64,000 nucleotides of DNA. It comes from Burkholderia diffusa (lineage in GTDB: Bacteria > Pseudomonadota > Gammaproteobacteria > Burkholderiales > Burkholderiaceae). Positions 43,674 to 52,321 of this stretch are shown piece after piece. The stretch covers positions 62,001-126,000 of the forward strand of contig NZ_CABVPN010000002.1 of NCBI RefSeq assembly GCF_902499115.1, read 5' to 3'. Positions within the stretch are counted from its first letter, which is position 1. The number at the start of each line of letters is the position of its first letter. Below the pieces are notes generated by a model, which was not told where the DNA came from, made no database searches, and saw nothing but the letters and a program-made list of their open reading frames with translations. The position numbers were made by a program, and so were the translations under genes.

Positions 43674-45152
43674 TCACGCCGGCGGCTGAAAGGCGGCAAC
43701 CTTGTTCCGGCCGGTCGCCTTTGCGTAGTACAACGCCTCGTCGGCTGCCTTGATCACGGCGTCGGCCTCGGCATCGTGCTCGGGCGTCCAGCTCGCCAGG
43801 CCGATACTGGCCGTGACATGCCCGTATTCGCTGCCGGCGTGCTCGAGCGGCAGCTCGTCGATCGCCGCGCGAATCCGCTCGGCAATCTGGGCGGCGCCCG
43901 GCTCGGATGTATCGGGCAGCAGCACGACGAATTCCTCTCCGCCATAGCGGGCCGCGGTATCGGCCGGCCGTCGGATGTTCTCGCCGATGCAGCGCGCGAC
44001 CGCGGCCAGCGCGTCGTCGCCCGCCTGATGGCCGTAGGTATCGTTATAGGCCTTGAAGCGATCGACATCGACGAACAGCAACGAGAAAACCGATCGTGCG
44101 CGCCGCGCGCGACGCCATTCGCGATCCAGCACTTCCGCGAAGCTGCGGCGATTGTTCAGGCCGGTGAGACCATCGGTGCGGGCGAGCAGCACGAGTTCCG
44201 ACTCGGCGCGCATCCGGTGCCGGAGTTGCGTGCCGAGCATGAAGGACACCGCAATGAACGCGGCGCCGAACGTCGCCACCAGCGCGCCGATCGTCACGGC
44301 ACGGTGCCGCCATGCCGCATAGATATCCTGCTCCGCTTCCGCGACCATGACGATCAGCGGCAGCTTCGGCAGGTGCCTGAAGTAGTAGAGGCGACGCACG
44401 CCGTCGAGCGACGCGGTTTCGGAGAACACGCCCTCACGCGCGGCCTGGAACCGCTTGAACGTCGCGGCCTGGCTGATGTCGCGACCGACGGTGTGGACGT
44501 CGTACGGCTGACGCATCACCATCACGCCGTCGTTGCCGATCAGCGAGATCGATCCATGTTGCCCGAGCGACAGGCCGGCAAACAGGTGATGGAAATACTC
44601 GAGGTTGACCGCGATGAGCACGATGCCGGCAAACGAGCCGTCGGGGTTCGAGATCCGCCGCGTGAGCCCGATGCTGAGCGAGCCGCCGCGCAGGCGGGAC
44701 GGGAACGGGTCGCTGACATAGAGCCCTGCATCCGGATTGTCGCGGTGGACGGTGAAGTACTTGCGATCGGCGAAATTGCCGCGGCGCGGCACGTCGCTGG
44801 CGGAATCGAGGACGATGTTGCCGCCGGCGTCGAGCACCAGCATCGAACCGAGAAACTGTGCCGTCATCGCGTTATCGAACAGCACCGCGCGCCGCAAGGT
44901 CGCCGGTGCAGCCATCACGTCGTGACGTTGAAGCCCGGCGATGACCGCCTGCAGCGACAGGTCGTAGAGTTCGAAATTGCGTTCGATGTCGCGCTCGGCG
45001 ATCAGGCCCAGATTGCGGGAAGTTTCGCTCGCCCGCTCGAGCGCGTCGTTGCGGCTCTGGAACAACTGCAGCACGCACAGACCCATGAGCGCGCAGGCAA
45101 TCACGACACCGATCACGACGATCGTCTGGGGCGCCGCCGACCTGAATTGCAT
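43674..45152 (-). CDS. membrane-bound diguanylate cyclase (dCACHE-GGDEF)
   Basis: 492 residues. Membrane helix at about 9-31, periplasmic sensing region of the dCACHE type (about 32-275: MLVLDAGGNIVLDSASD, FTVHRDNPDAGLYVSDPF, LTRRISNPDGSFAGIVL), second helix about 278-300, then GGDEF. The active site reads RYGGEEFVVLLP, so synthesis of c-di-GMP is expected, and the inhibitory I-site RxxD (RPAD) is five residues before it. No EAL domain. It would link a periplasmic ligand, perhaps an amino or organic acid, to c-di-GMP output. Confidence 0.93.
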   Translation of the reverse strand: MQFRSAAPQTIVVIGVVIACALMGLCVLQLFQSRNDALERASETSRNLGLIAERDIERNFELYDLSLQAVIAGLQRHDVMAAPATLRRAVLFDNAMTAQFLGSMLVLDAGGNIVLDSASDVPRRGNFADRKYFTVHRDNPDAGLYVSDPFPSRLRGGSLSIGLTRRISNPDGSFAGIVLIAVNLEYFHHLFAGLSLGQHGSISLIGNDGVMVMRQPYDVHTVGRDISQAATFKRFQAAREGVFSETASLDGVRRLYYFRHLPKLPLIVMVAEAEQDIYAAWRHRAVTIGALVATFGAAFIAVSFMLGTQLRHRMRAESELVLLARTDGLTGLNNRRSFAEVLDREWRRARRARSVFSLLFVDVDRFKAYNDTYGHQAGDDALAAVARCIGENIRRPADTAARYGGEEFVVLLPDTSEPGAAQIAERIRAAIDELPLEHAGSEYGHVTASIGLASWTPEHDAEADAVIKAADEALYYAKATGRNKVAAFQPPA

Positions 45153-45294
45153 GTGTCTCCTCGATGATCACGCTCGTGCGCGGCGCACGACGCGATTACG
45201 TCATACTAAATAACGCGCGGTGGCTTATCAAGCGGGGATGCACAGGTCACGGCGCGGCAGTGGCTGCCATGCCGGGTTATTGCCCAACCGGCCC

Positions 45295-46389
45295 TCACAT
45301 GTCCGGGTCCGGAATCCTAGCCGACTGGATCACGACCAGCGTATCGCCCGCCTCGATCCGGCACGGCGGATCCTCGTAGAACGAATGGATCTTCCCGCAG
45401 CGATCGAGCCCGACGACGATCGCGCCCGGCACGACGTTCGTCATGCAGCCGATTTCGTGCGGCAACGCCTCGCGCTCCAGCAGCGTCGCCCGCCCGCGCG
45501 TCGACAGCATGTCGTTCACGAACGGTACGATATAGCGGCTGTGCACCGCGTCCGCGAGCAGCAGCGCGCCGATCTTCGTCGACGACACGATCACGTCCGC
45601 GCCCGCCTGCCGCAGTTGCCGCTGATACAGGTTCTCCTGGATCCGCACGACGATCTTCGTCTCCGGCGCGATGCTGCGCACCGACAGCGTCAGCAGGATC
45701 GCGGTCGGGTCGTCGGTCACCGAGATGATCACGGCCTTCGCCGCGCGCACCTGCGCCTGCTGCAGCAGATCCTCGTGCGCGGGATCGCCAAGCAGCCCGG
45801 TCACGCCGAGCGACGTCGCGGCCTCGAGCGCCTGCTGCTGCGCGTCGATCACGATGATCGTCGACGGATCGACGCCGCTTTCGAGCAGCTCGCGCACGGC
45901 GATCGACCCCGACAGGCCGTAGCCACATACGACGATATGATCGGACAGCTGCTTCTGCAGGCGTTTCATGCGAAATTCCTCGATGACGCGCTGGATCACG
46001 AACTGATATGCCGTGCCCAGGAAGATGAACCAGATGCCGATGCGGATCGGCACGATGAAGAACGCATCGATCAGACGCGCGCGCGCGGTGACCGGCACGA
46101 TGTCGCCGTAGCCGACCGTCGCGACCGTGACCATCGTGAAGTACACGAGGTCCGCGACGTTCATCGGCGTGCTCTTGGTCGAATCGCGCAGGCCGTCGCG
46201 ATCGAGATACAGCACGAGAAACGCGAGCACGCACAGCACCACGACCGCGCCGAGACGGAACAGCAGCGTGCGCCGCGGCGACGTCGCCGGACGCGTGAAC
46301 AGCGTGCGCGCACGCGGCGCCCGCCATGGATCGCGGGTACGACGCAGGCGTGAGCGCAACGAGCGGCGCTTGTCGGAGGGCGTTGCCAA
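45295..46389 (-). CDS. potassium channel with RCK (TrkA-N/TrkA-C) domains
   Basis: 364 residues. Basic N-terminus, first helix about 43-62, pore loop with selectivity filter TVATVGYGDIVP (about 90-101), second helix, then a TrkA-N Rossmann domain (DHIVVCGYGLSGSIAVREL near 149) and a TrkA-C-like domain at the C-terminus (about 280-360). The plan matches MthK/Kch-type two-helix channels gated by a cytoplasmic ligand. Located in the inner membrane. Confidence 0.9.
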   Translation of the reverse strand: MATPSDKRRSLRSRLRRTRDPWRAPRARTLFTRPATSPRRTLLFRLGAVVVLCVLAFLVLYLDRDGLRDSTKSTPMNVADLVYFTMVTVATVGYGDIVPVTARARLIDAFFIVPIRIGIWFIFLGTAYQFVIQRVIEEFRMKRLQKQLSDHIVVCGYGLSGSIAVRELLESGVDPSTIIVIDAQQQALEAATSLGVTGLLGDPAHEDLLQQAQVRAAKAVIISVTDDPTAILLTLSVRSIAPETKIVVRIQENLYQRQLRQAGADVIVSSTKIGALLLADAVHSRYIVPFVNDMLSTRGRATLLEREALPHEIGCMTNVVPGAIVVGLDRCGKIHSFYEDPPCRIEAGDTLVVIQSARIPDPDM

Positions 46390-46449
46390 CGGGGAATCTC
46401 CTGAAGATTGCGGGCTCGATTCTACGACGGGAACACGCGCGCACGTCCG

Positions 46450-47784
46450 CTACAGCATGCTGCGCGGCCGCACCATCGTCCCGTCGGCGAAACGCCGTGC
46501 ACGGAACGCCGACAGGTCGAGCGACGGCTCGCCCGTATCGACCCATTCGGCCAGCAGCCGTCCGACGATCGGCCCCATCGCGAAGCCGTGCCCGCAGAAG
46601 CCGGTCGCGATCGCGAGCCCGGACGGCGTGCCAGGCGCGTCGATCACCGGAATTCCGTCGGGCACCACGTCGATCAGGCCGGCCCAGGCCTCGACGATCT
46701 GCGCGTCCTTCAGCGCGGGAAAGATCGCCTTCAGCTTCGCGAGCGCGCGCGGCGCATGCGCGCGATTCGGCTGCGGCTGCGGATCGCGCGGCTCGATCGC
46801 GCCGCCGCCACCGCCGATGCGCGCGCGGACATCCCGCCACGCCGCCGCATTCAGATGCAGCCGGAACTTCTCGCGCTGCGACCAGAACTCCGGCCAGAAC
46901 AGGCTCAAGCCGCGCAGGTGGCCGAGCGTCAGGTCGACGTCGACCTGCATGTCGTCGGCGAGATTGATCGCACCGTTCCTGCGTTGCCGAATGCCGAGGC
47001 CGTGCCCCCAGATCGTCGAAGCGGACACGTCGGGCAGCACGTTGGTGCGCATGCAGGTGCCGCGCACGGCCTGCTGCGGCAGCCGGATGCCGACGCCGTC
47101 GAGCAGCCGGAAGCTGGTCGCGCCGGCCGCGCAGATCACGCGTCGCGTGCGGATCGTGCCGCGCTCGGTCACGACGCCGACGACCGCGCCGCCGGCGGTC
47201 TCGATCGCCGTTACGCCGCACCCTTCGAAGAAACGCGCGCCGGCTTCGGTCGCGCGCGCCGCGAACGCGGCGGCCACACGGCGCGGCTCGGCCTGCCCGT
47301 CGGTCGCCGTATACAACCCGCCGAGCGTGCGCGCTTGCGCCGACAGGCCGGTCACGCGCGCGTCGATTTCCGCGCGTGTCAGCGTGCGCGTGTCGAGCCC
47401 GTGTTCGCGTGCGACCGCGAGCCACGCCTGGAACGATGCCCAGTCGTCTTCGTTGTCCGCCATATAGAGGCAACCGCCCTGCCGCCATTCGAGATCGAAG
47501 CCGAGCGCCTGCTCGAGCCCTTCCCAGATCCGCATGCCGGCCATCATCAGCGGCACTTCGGCGGACTCGCGGCCCTGCTGCCGCACGAAGCCCCAAGCGC
47601 GCGTCGATTGCTGGCCGGCGATGCGCGACTTGTCGAGCACGACGGCCTTCAGGCCGCGCAGGCCGAGGTAATAGGCGGCCGCGCAGCCCATGATGCCGGC
47701 GCCGGCGATCACGATGTCGGCTTCGGCCGGAAACGCCGTGTCGGCGTGCGTCAATGTGTCATGCAGCGGATAGGTTGTCGTCAT
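46450..47784 (-). CDS. FAD-dependent amine/D-amino acid oxidase family protein (DAO)
   Basis: 444 residues from the ATG at 47784. FAD motif IVIAGAGIMGCAAAYYLGLRG (split; about 25-45), FVRQQGRESAEVPLMM, and the C-terminal GLIDVVPDGIPVIDAPG followed by GFCGHGFAMGPIVGRLLAEW, typical of the HcnC/glycine oxidase/DadA-like group. Oxidative deamination of an amino or imino acid is expected; substrate unknown. Transcribed away from the gene at 48025. Confidence 0.88.
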   Translation of the reverse strand: MTTTYPLHDTLTHADTAFPAEADIVIAGAGIMGCAAAYYLGLRGLKAVVLDKSRIAGQQSTRAWGFVRQQGRESAEVPLMMAGMRIWEGLEQALGFDLEWRQGGCLYMADNEDDWASFQAWLAVAREHGLDTRTLTRAEIDARVTGLSAQARTLGGLYTATDGQAEPRRVAAAFAARATEAGARFFEGCGVTAIETAGGAVVGVVTERGTIRTRRVICAAGATSFRLLDGVGIRLPQQAVRGTCMRTNVLPDVSASTIWGHGLGIRQRRNGAINLADDMQVDVDLTLGHLRGLSLFWPEFWSQREKFRLHLNAAAWRDVRARIGGGGGAIEPRDPQPQPNRAHAPRALAKLKAIFPALKDAQIVEAWAGLIDVVPDGIPVIDAPGTPSGLAIATGFCGHGFAMGPIVGRLLAEWVDTGEPSLDLSAFRARRFADGTMVRPRSML

Positions 47785-47963
47785 TGTTCTCTGTTGGCGT
47801 TGATACGTCCGGCGCATCCATCGACGTTCGCGATGGCATGCACCGGATCATGCGGTCGGGTTCCGGACGGGGCTGGCGAACGTGCGGGACGCGCGATGAA
47901 CGGACCGGCCGCAGCCCCGCTGCCGGTCGTTTTCCGCTCATCGGCCGTCCCCATTTTTTCGCC

Positions 47964-48008
47964 TTGACGGCGCTATGTTACCGCGCGATAAACTGTACAT
48001 CCATACAG
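47964..48008 (+). promoter_or_regulatory. sigma70-type promoter overlapping a LexA (SOS) box
   Basis: -35 TTGACG (47964-47969), 17-bp spacer, -10 GATAAA (47987-47992), immediately followed by CTGTacatccatACAG (47993-48008), a full match to the CTGT-N8-ACAG LexA consensus with outer symmetric bases. It ends 16 nt before the ATG of the hypothetical gene at 48025. Repression by LexA and DNA-damage induction are inferred. Confidence 0.65.
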
Positions 48009-48024
48009 TATCGCTGCAGTAAAA

Positions 48025-48672
48025 ATGATCCTCCCCCCATTCGATCCCCCGAAGCTGAACGACCTCACCGAATGGTGGACGAAGTGCACCTACGCAGACG
48101 TACAGCGCCTGATACTCGAAGTGCAGCACCTCCGCCTGACGCTGTGGGAACTGAAAGCGCACGTCGCGGATGCGTCGCGCCGGATCCGCGTGCTCGATCC
48201 GGCCATGCTCGCGCATGGCTCCGCGCTGCGGCGGCTCGGCTACCTGCTCGACAAGGAGATCGAACGCGCGAATCCGATCGGCCGCACGCGTGACGTGTAT
48301 GCGCCGTTTTCGGATGAGTGGCGCGCCCGCGAAGCGCTGCGCTGTGCATTGCGTGCGCGGCCCGAGCCCGCGGAAGCCGGCACGCTCCCGCACGCGATTC
48401 CGGAATTTCAGCGCGTCACCTGGGCAGAGCTTCGCGATCGCTGGCGCCACCTGAGCGACAAGCAATCGAGCCGGCAGAACATCGAGCAACGCATGGTGCT
48501 CGAGATCGCACGCCAGCGATCCGTGATCCTCGCGCGCGCGAGGAAACTCGTCGATGCCGCGATAGCCGAAGCGGCGGCGGAAGGCACGCAGCTGTTCGCG
48601 CTCGATCAACTCAAGCGGTTGCTGTCGGTCGAGCGCGAGGACGGCGAACCGTTCACGTACATGCCGGCGTAG
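48025..48672 (+). CDS. hypothetical protein behind a LexA-type box
   Basis: 215 residues, mostly helical and charged, no signal peptide or membrane segment, no catalytic motif recognised. It begins MILPPFDPPKLNDLTEWWTK; two helical regions (about 22-52 and 130-190) could mediate dimerisation. Weak ribosome site. The clean LexA-type operator in its promoter is the only functional clue and would make it a DNA-damage-induced protein. Codon use is slightly less biased than its neighbours. Confidence 0.7.
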   Translation: MILPPFDPPKLNDLTEWWTKCTYADVQRLILEVQHLRLTLWELKAHVADASRRIRVLDPAMLAHGSALRRLGYLLDKEIERANPIGRTRDVYAPFSDEWRAREALRCALRARPEPAEAGTLPHAIPEFQRVTWAELRDRWRHLSDKQSSRQNIEQRMVLEIARQRSVILARARKLVDAAIAEAAAEGTQLFALDQLKRLLSVEREDGEPFTYMPA

Positions 48673-48886
48673 GTCGATCGCATTCGGCCGCCGTCGATCG
48701 ATGGCCGCGATGGCGCGCGCGTCGATCCATCGGTTCGCACTTCTCAAGAGATGGACACTGGAGGATCGCCGTGTAACCGGCGATCCTGCGGTGCTTCGCC
48801 AATGCCATCCACGCCGGGCATTCGGAACGTGCGTCGTGTTTTTCGCGTTGAATGAGCGTACCCGTCCTGCACGGCCGAACGACGCG

Positions 48887-49096
48887 CTACGCGTAGCGGC
48901 TCAGCCATTCTTCGGAGAACTTCTTCGCATAGGCGACGGCATCCGCTTCGGTATCGAATTCGCCCAGCTTGCGGAATGCCGCCTCGCGGCTGAAACCCAG
49001 CTTCGTGACCTCGACCTGGGCGGCGTACTTGCCGTCCTCCGTCACGCGCGGTTCGCAGTTCATCTCGTACCCGCGCATCACAAATTTCTTCTGCAT
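48887..49096 (-). CDS. small soluble protein (69 residues), unknown function
   Basis: Starts at the ATG at 49096 (MQKKFVMRGYEMNCEPRVTE). Contains a compact alpha/beta pattern with AAQVEVTKLG, then EAAFRKLGEFDTEADAVAYAKKF near the end. Normal codon use and conservation-like composition suggest a real gene. No family recognised. Confidence 0.65.
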   Translation of the reverse strand: MQKKFVMRGYEMNCEPRVTEDGKYAAQVEVTKLGFSREAAFRKLGEFDTEADAVAYAKKFSEEWLSRYA

Positions 49097-49628
49097 CGCT
49101 TCAACACTATTTTGAGACCGCGAAATCGTAGCACGGGCCCCCGCCGCATTCACGCCCTCCCCCGAAACGGGGCAGCATCGGTTTTTTAGAGTAAACCGTC
49201 AAACAATCCGCGTATAAGACGCGATTCCGTCAAGCCCGGCGCACGACGTCCTGTAAAAATTTGTCGCCGTCAGAGTGACATGATGCCGCGGTTCCCGGTC
49301 ATGAATTCGCCCTACTCTGGTGCAATTCTTCGGCAGCGCGACGCAATTACGCGCGGCCAGACAAGGAATCCTGTCCAGGCCCCTCGCGATCCGTGCCTGA
49401 AGGTTGCGAGCGGGGCAGCGGCGCGCGGCACACGCCGCCGGATCGCGCGTAACGTCGTGACACACCTTTCACAGAAACGCACCTTTTGCGACATTGAATG
49501 ACAGTCGTTTTGCGGTAAAGTTATCTTTTCCGCGCGTGGCCGGTCGGCTCGCCCCTGGACGTCGTCAAGACTGTCCGCCGAGACTGCCGCAAGGCGTCGT
49601 TCTGAACGTCACGATCCGTTCCCGTAGC
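49097..49628. other. 532-nt intergenic region before the HTH/pseudo-receiver gene
   Basis: Moderately AT-rich, with several short T runs. Holds the 5' regions of two divergent genes. I found no convincing open frame, terminator or operator; overlapping ORFs here lack coding character. Confidence 0.4.
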
Positions 49629-50483
49629 ATGACCACTGAAGCAATCACCACGGATTCCCTCGCGGTTGCCGAGCGCGTGCGCGAGCTAATGACTCGCAAC
49701 GGCATCGGCAAGCGCCAGCAAACCACCGAGCTGTGCCGCATCCTCGACCTGAGCTTTTCGCAGGGTCACCGCAAACTGCGCGGCAGCAGCCCATGGACGC
49801 TCGCGCAGATCAAGAAAGTCGCCGAAGCGTACGGCGAGCCCGCCGCTCAACTGTTCGGCGCGCAGACGCTCGACCCCGGCATGGTCGGCGCCTATTCGCA
49901 GGAAGCCGTCCTGTACGCCGGTGTCGCCGAAATTCCGTGTACCGCCTGGATCGGCGCGCCGCTCGAAGCCGGCGCGCGCCCCGAGTTCGTCGCGTACGAA
50001 CAGAACGGCCGCTGGCGCGTGCTGCGCCACACGGGCGTGCTGTACCAGAACGCGTACGACGTGCACAAGATCGAGATCTATCCGCGCCGCGCGGAGAGCG
50101 ACAAGCTCGTCGTCGCGGTGATCGATCCCGATCGCGTCAGCGCGACCGAGCTGTGCCGCTATCTCGAGCGGCAGGGTTTCGCGACGGCCGCATTCGACGG
50201 GCTCGCGCCGTTCGTCGACGCGCTGCAGGGCCAGGCGTTCGACGCGGTCGTCACCGAATGGCTGTTCGACGACGGCACGGCCGCCACCGCGATCAAGGCA
50301 GTGCGCACGTCCGACAATCCGGGCGCGCCCATCTTCGTGCTGACGGGCGACCTGCTCACGGGCCGCGCGAGCGAAGCGGACATCAGCGAAGTGATCCGCG
50401 CATTCGACGTCGTCTGCTACGAAAAGCCCGCACGCATGGCGATCCTCAGCGCCGATCTCGCGAAGCGGCTCGCACGCGGGTAA
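49629..50483 (+). CDS. HTH regulator with degenerate receiver domain
   Basis: 284 residues from the ATG at 49629. Residues about 15-75 are a Cro/CI-type HTH (TTELCRILDLSFSQGHRKLRG…WTLAQIKKVAEAYG). A middle beta-rich region (about 95-155) precedes a receiver-like domain (159-280): VAVIDPDR supplies the acidic pocket, VLTGD the Thr and YEKPA the Lys. The phosphoacceptor position reads E210 (AVVTEWLFDDG) rather than Asp, so normal phosphotransfer is unlikely; Glu may mimic the phosphorylated state. No histidine kinase is adjacent. Likely a constitutive or differently controlled DNA-binding regulator. Confidence 0.8.
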   Translation: MTTEAITTDSLAVAERVRELMTRNGIGKRQQTTELCRILDLSFSQGHRKLRGSSPWTLAQIKKVAEAYGEPAAQLFGAQTLDPGMVGAYSQEAVLYAGVAEIPCTAWIGAPLEAGARPEFVAYEQNGRWRVLRHTGVLYQNAYDVHKIEIYPRRAESDKLVVAVIDPDRVSATELCRYLERQGFATAAFDGLAPFVDALQGQAFDAVVTEWLFDDGTAATAIKAVRTSDNPGAPIFVLTGDLLTGRASEADISEVIRAFDVVCYEKPARMAILSADLAKRLARG

Positions 50484-50603
50484 TTCCCGCACGCACGCCC
50501 CCTCTTTCGCATGGCCGGCGCCCGCGCGGCGCGGCGGCCGTGAACCGGTTCCTCAGTACAATAGCCGGACCCTGTTCACGACCGGCCTGCGCCGCCCGAC
50601 TTC

Positions 50604-52268
50604 ATGGCCCGCCTCATTCCCGACGACTGGAAAAACCTCGCCGCCACCGGTGCGGCCGAACGCGAGCGCGAGACGCTTGCCGCCCTCGAACACGCGCTGC
50701 CGGACAGCTACACCGTCTATCACGGCGTGCACTGGACGCGTGCCGACCAGGGCTTCTCGGTGTTCGGCGAAGCGGCGTTCGTCGTCGTGAGCCCGGCCGG
50801 CCGCGTGCTGCTGATCGAGCAGAAAGCCGGCTTCCTGCGCGAAACGCCGAAGGGGCTCGTGAAGGTCTACCTGCAGAAGGAGCGCAACGTCCCGATCCAG
50901 CTCGCGCGCACGCAGGAGACGCTGCACCGGCGGCTGACCGCCGCGCTCGGCGCGGGCGTCTACGGCGTCGAGGCGCTGCTGTACTGCCCCGACTACGCGA
51001 TCCGCGAGACGGCGATCGCAGGCGTCTCGGCCGACCGCATCGTCGACGCGTCGCGCAAGGCGCAGCTCGCGCAGGTGATCCTGCAGATCCTGCCCGAGCA
51101 CGACGAACCGTTGCCGAACGCAGCGAAGCTGCATCATTTCCTCGCGGACGAGCTGGCGCTCACGCCCGACACGAGCGCGCTCGTCGGGCAGGCCGGCACG
51201 CTCGTCACGCGGCTGTCTGGCGGGCTTGCCGCGTGGGCGCGCCAGCTCGAGTTCACGCCGTTCCGCTTGCGCGTGACGGGCACCGCCGGCTCGGGCAAGA
51301 CGCAGCTCGCGGTGCAGGCGATGCGCGATGCGGTCGCGGCCGGCAAGCGCGTGCTTTACGTATGCTTCAACCGGCCGCTCGCCGACTACATCGCGCGCAT
51401 CGCGCCGCCCGGCGCGAAGATCGCGAACTACCATCAGCTGTGCGACTGGGTGGCCCGCGACGGCGGCTATACGCCCGACTTCGACGCGCCCGGCGCGTTC
51501 GAGCGGCTCGAGGCGCACTTCGCGGAAGCGCCGGTTCCGGAACGCTGGCGCTTCGATGTGCTGATCGTCGACGAAGGTCAGGATTTCCACGCGCCGTGGG
51601 CGGCCGCACTGGAGCGCCTGCTGGCACCGGACGGCGCATGGTGGTGGCTGGAAGATCCGCTGCAGAACCTTTATCTGCGCGAGCCCGTCGCGCTGCCTGG
51701 CTGGGTCACGCTGAAGGCGCTGACGAACTACCGCAGCCCGCGCGACCTGCTCGAATTCGTGCGCGACGTCGTCGGCCGCGTCGAGCCGCTCGCGGCCGAA
51801 CTGCGCTCGGGCAGCCCGTTCGACGGTTCCGATCCGACGGTGTCGTCATACGGGGAAGACGGCGCGGGCGACGCGCTCGCCGACGCGTGCATCGACGCGA
51901 CCAAGCGCGCGATCACGCACGCGCTGTCGCTCGGCTTCCGCAAGCAGGACATCGCGGTGCTGTCGTATCGCGGCCGCGAAAGCTCGGTGCTCGCGCGGCT
52001 CGACCAGCTCGGCCCGCATCGGGTCAAGCGCTTCACGGGCAAGTACGACCTGTTCGGCAACCCTGAATATCGCGAAGGCGACGTGCTGCTCGATTCGATC
52101 TATCGCTTCAAGGGGCAATCCGCACCGTGCGTGATCCTCACCGAGATCGACTTCGACACGCTCGATGCGCGCGCGGCCCGCAAGCTGTTCGTCGGCGCGA
52201 CGCGCGCGACGATGAAGCTGCTGCTCGTCGCGTCGGCGCGCTCGGCCGCGCAACTCACGGGCGGCTGA
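50604..52268 (+). CDS. NERD-like nuclease / superfamily 1 helicase fusion
   Basis: 554 residues. The N-terminal ~200 residues resemble a NERD/PD-(D/E)xK nuclease: GEAAFVVVSPAGRVLLIEQKAG places a conserved Glu (E56) and the E-x-K motif (E72-Q-K74). Residues about 220-554 form an SF1 helicase: Walker A GTAGSGKT (226-233), Walker B IVDEGQDF (321-328), LTNYRSPRDLLEF, and motif V/VI equivalents YRFKGQSAPCVIL and KLFVGATRAT. Such fusions are thought to act in DNA repair or defence against foreign DNA. It stands alone, 120 nt after the HTH gene. Confidence 0.85.
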   Translation: MARLIPDDWKNLAATGAAERERETLAALEHALPDSYTVYHGVHWTRADQGFSVFGEAAFVVVSPAGRVLLIEQKAGFLRETPKGLVKVYLQKERNVPIQLARTQETLHRRLTAALGAGVYGVEALLYCPDYAIRETAIAGVSADRIVDASRKAQLAQVILQILPEHDEPLPNAAKLHHFLADELALTPDTSALVGQAGTLVTRLSGGLAAWARQLEFTPFRLRVTGTAGSGKTQLAVQAMRDAVAAGKRVLYVCFNRPLADYIARIAPPGAKIANYHQLCDWVARDGGYTPDFDAPGAFERLEAHFAEAPVPERWRFDVLIVDEGQDFHAPWAAALERLLAPDGAWWWLEDPLQNLYLREPVALPGWVTLKALTNYRSPRDLLEFVRDVVGRVEPLAAELRSGSPFDGSDPTVSSYGEDGAGDALADACIDATKRAITHALSLGFRKQDIAVLSYRGRESSVLARLDQLGPHRVKRFTGKYDLFGNPEYREGDVLLDSIYRFKGQSAPCVILTEIDFDTLDARAARKLFVGATRATMKLLLVASARSAAQLTGG

Positions 52269-52270
52269 CA

Positions 52271-52314
52271 CGGCGGGCGGCGGGTGCGCGCGGGACCGAC
52301 CGCCCCGCCCGCCG
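52271..52314. terminator. hairpin between the convergent helicase and chemoreceptor genes
   Basis: Perfect 10-bp stem cggcgggcgg / ccgcccgccg (52271-52280 with 52305-52314) in the 53-nt gap between convergent stops. No T run in either direction. Confidence 0.45.
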
Positions 52315-52321
52315 CCGCACG

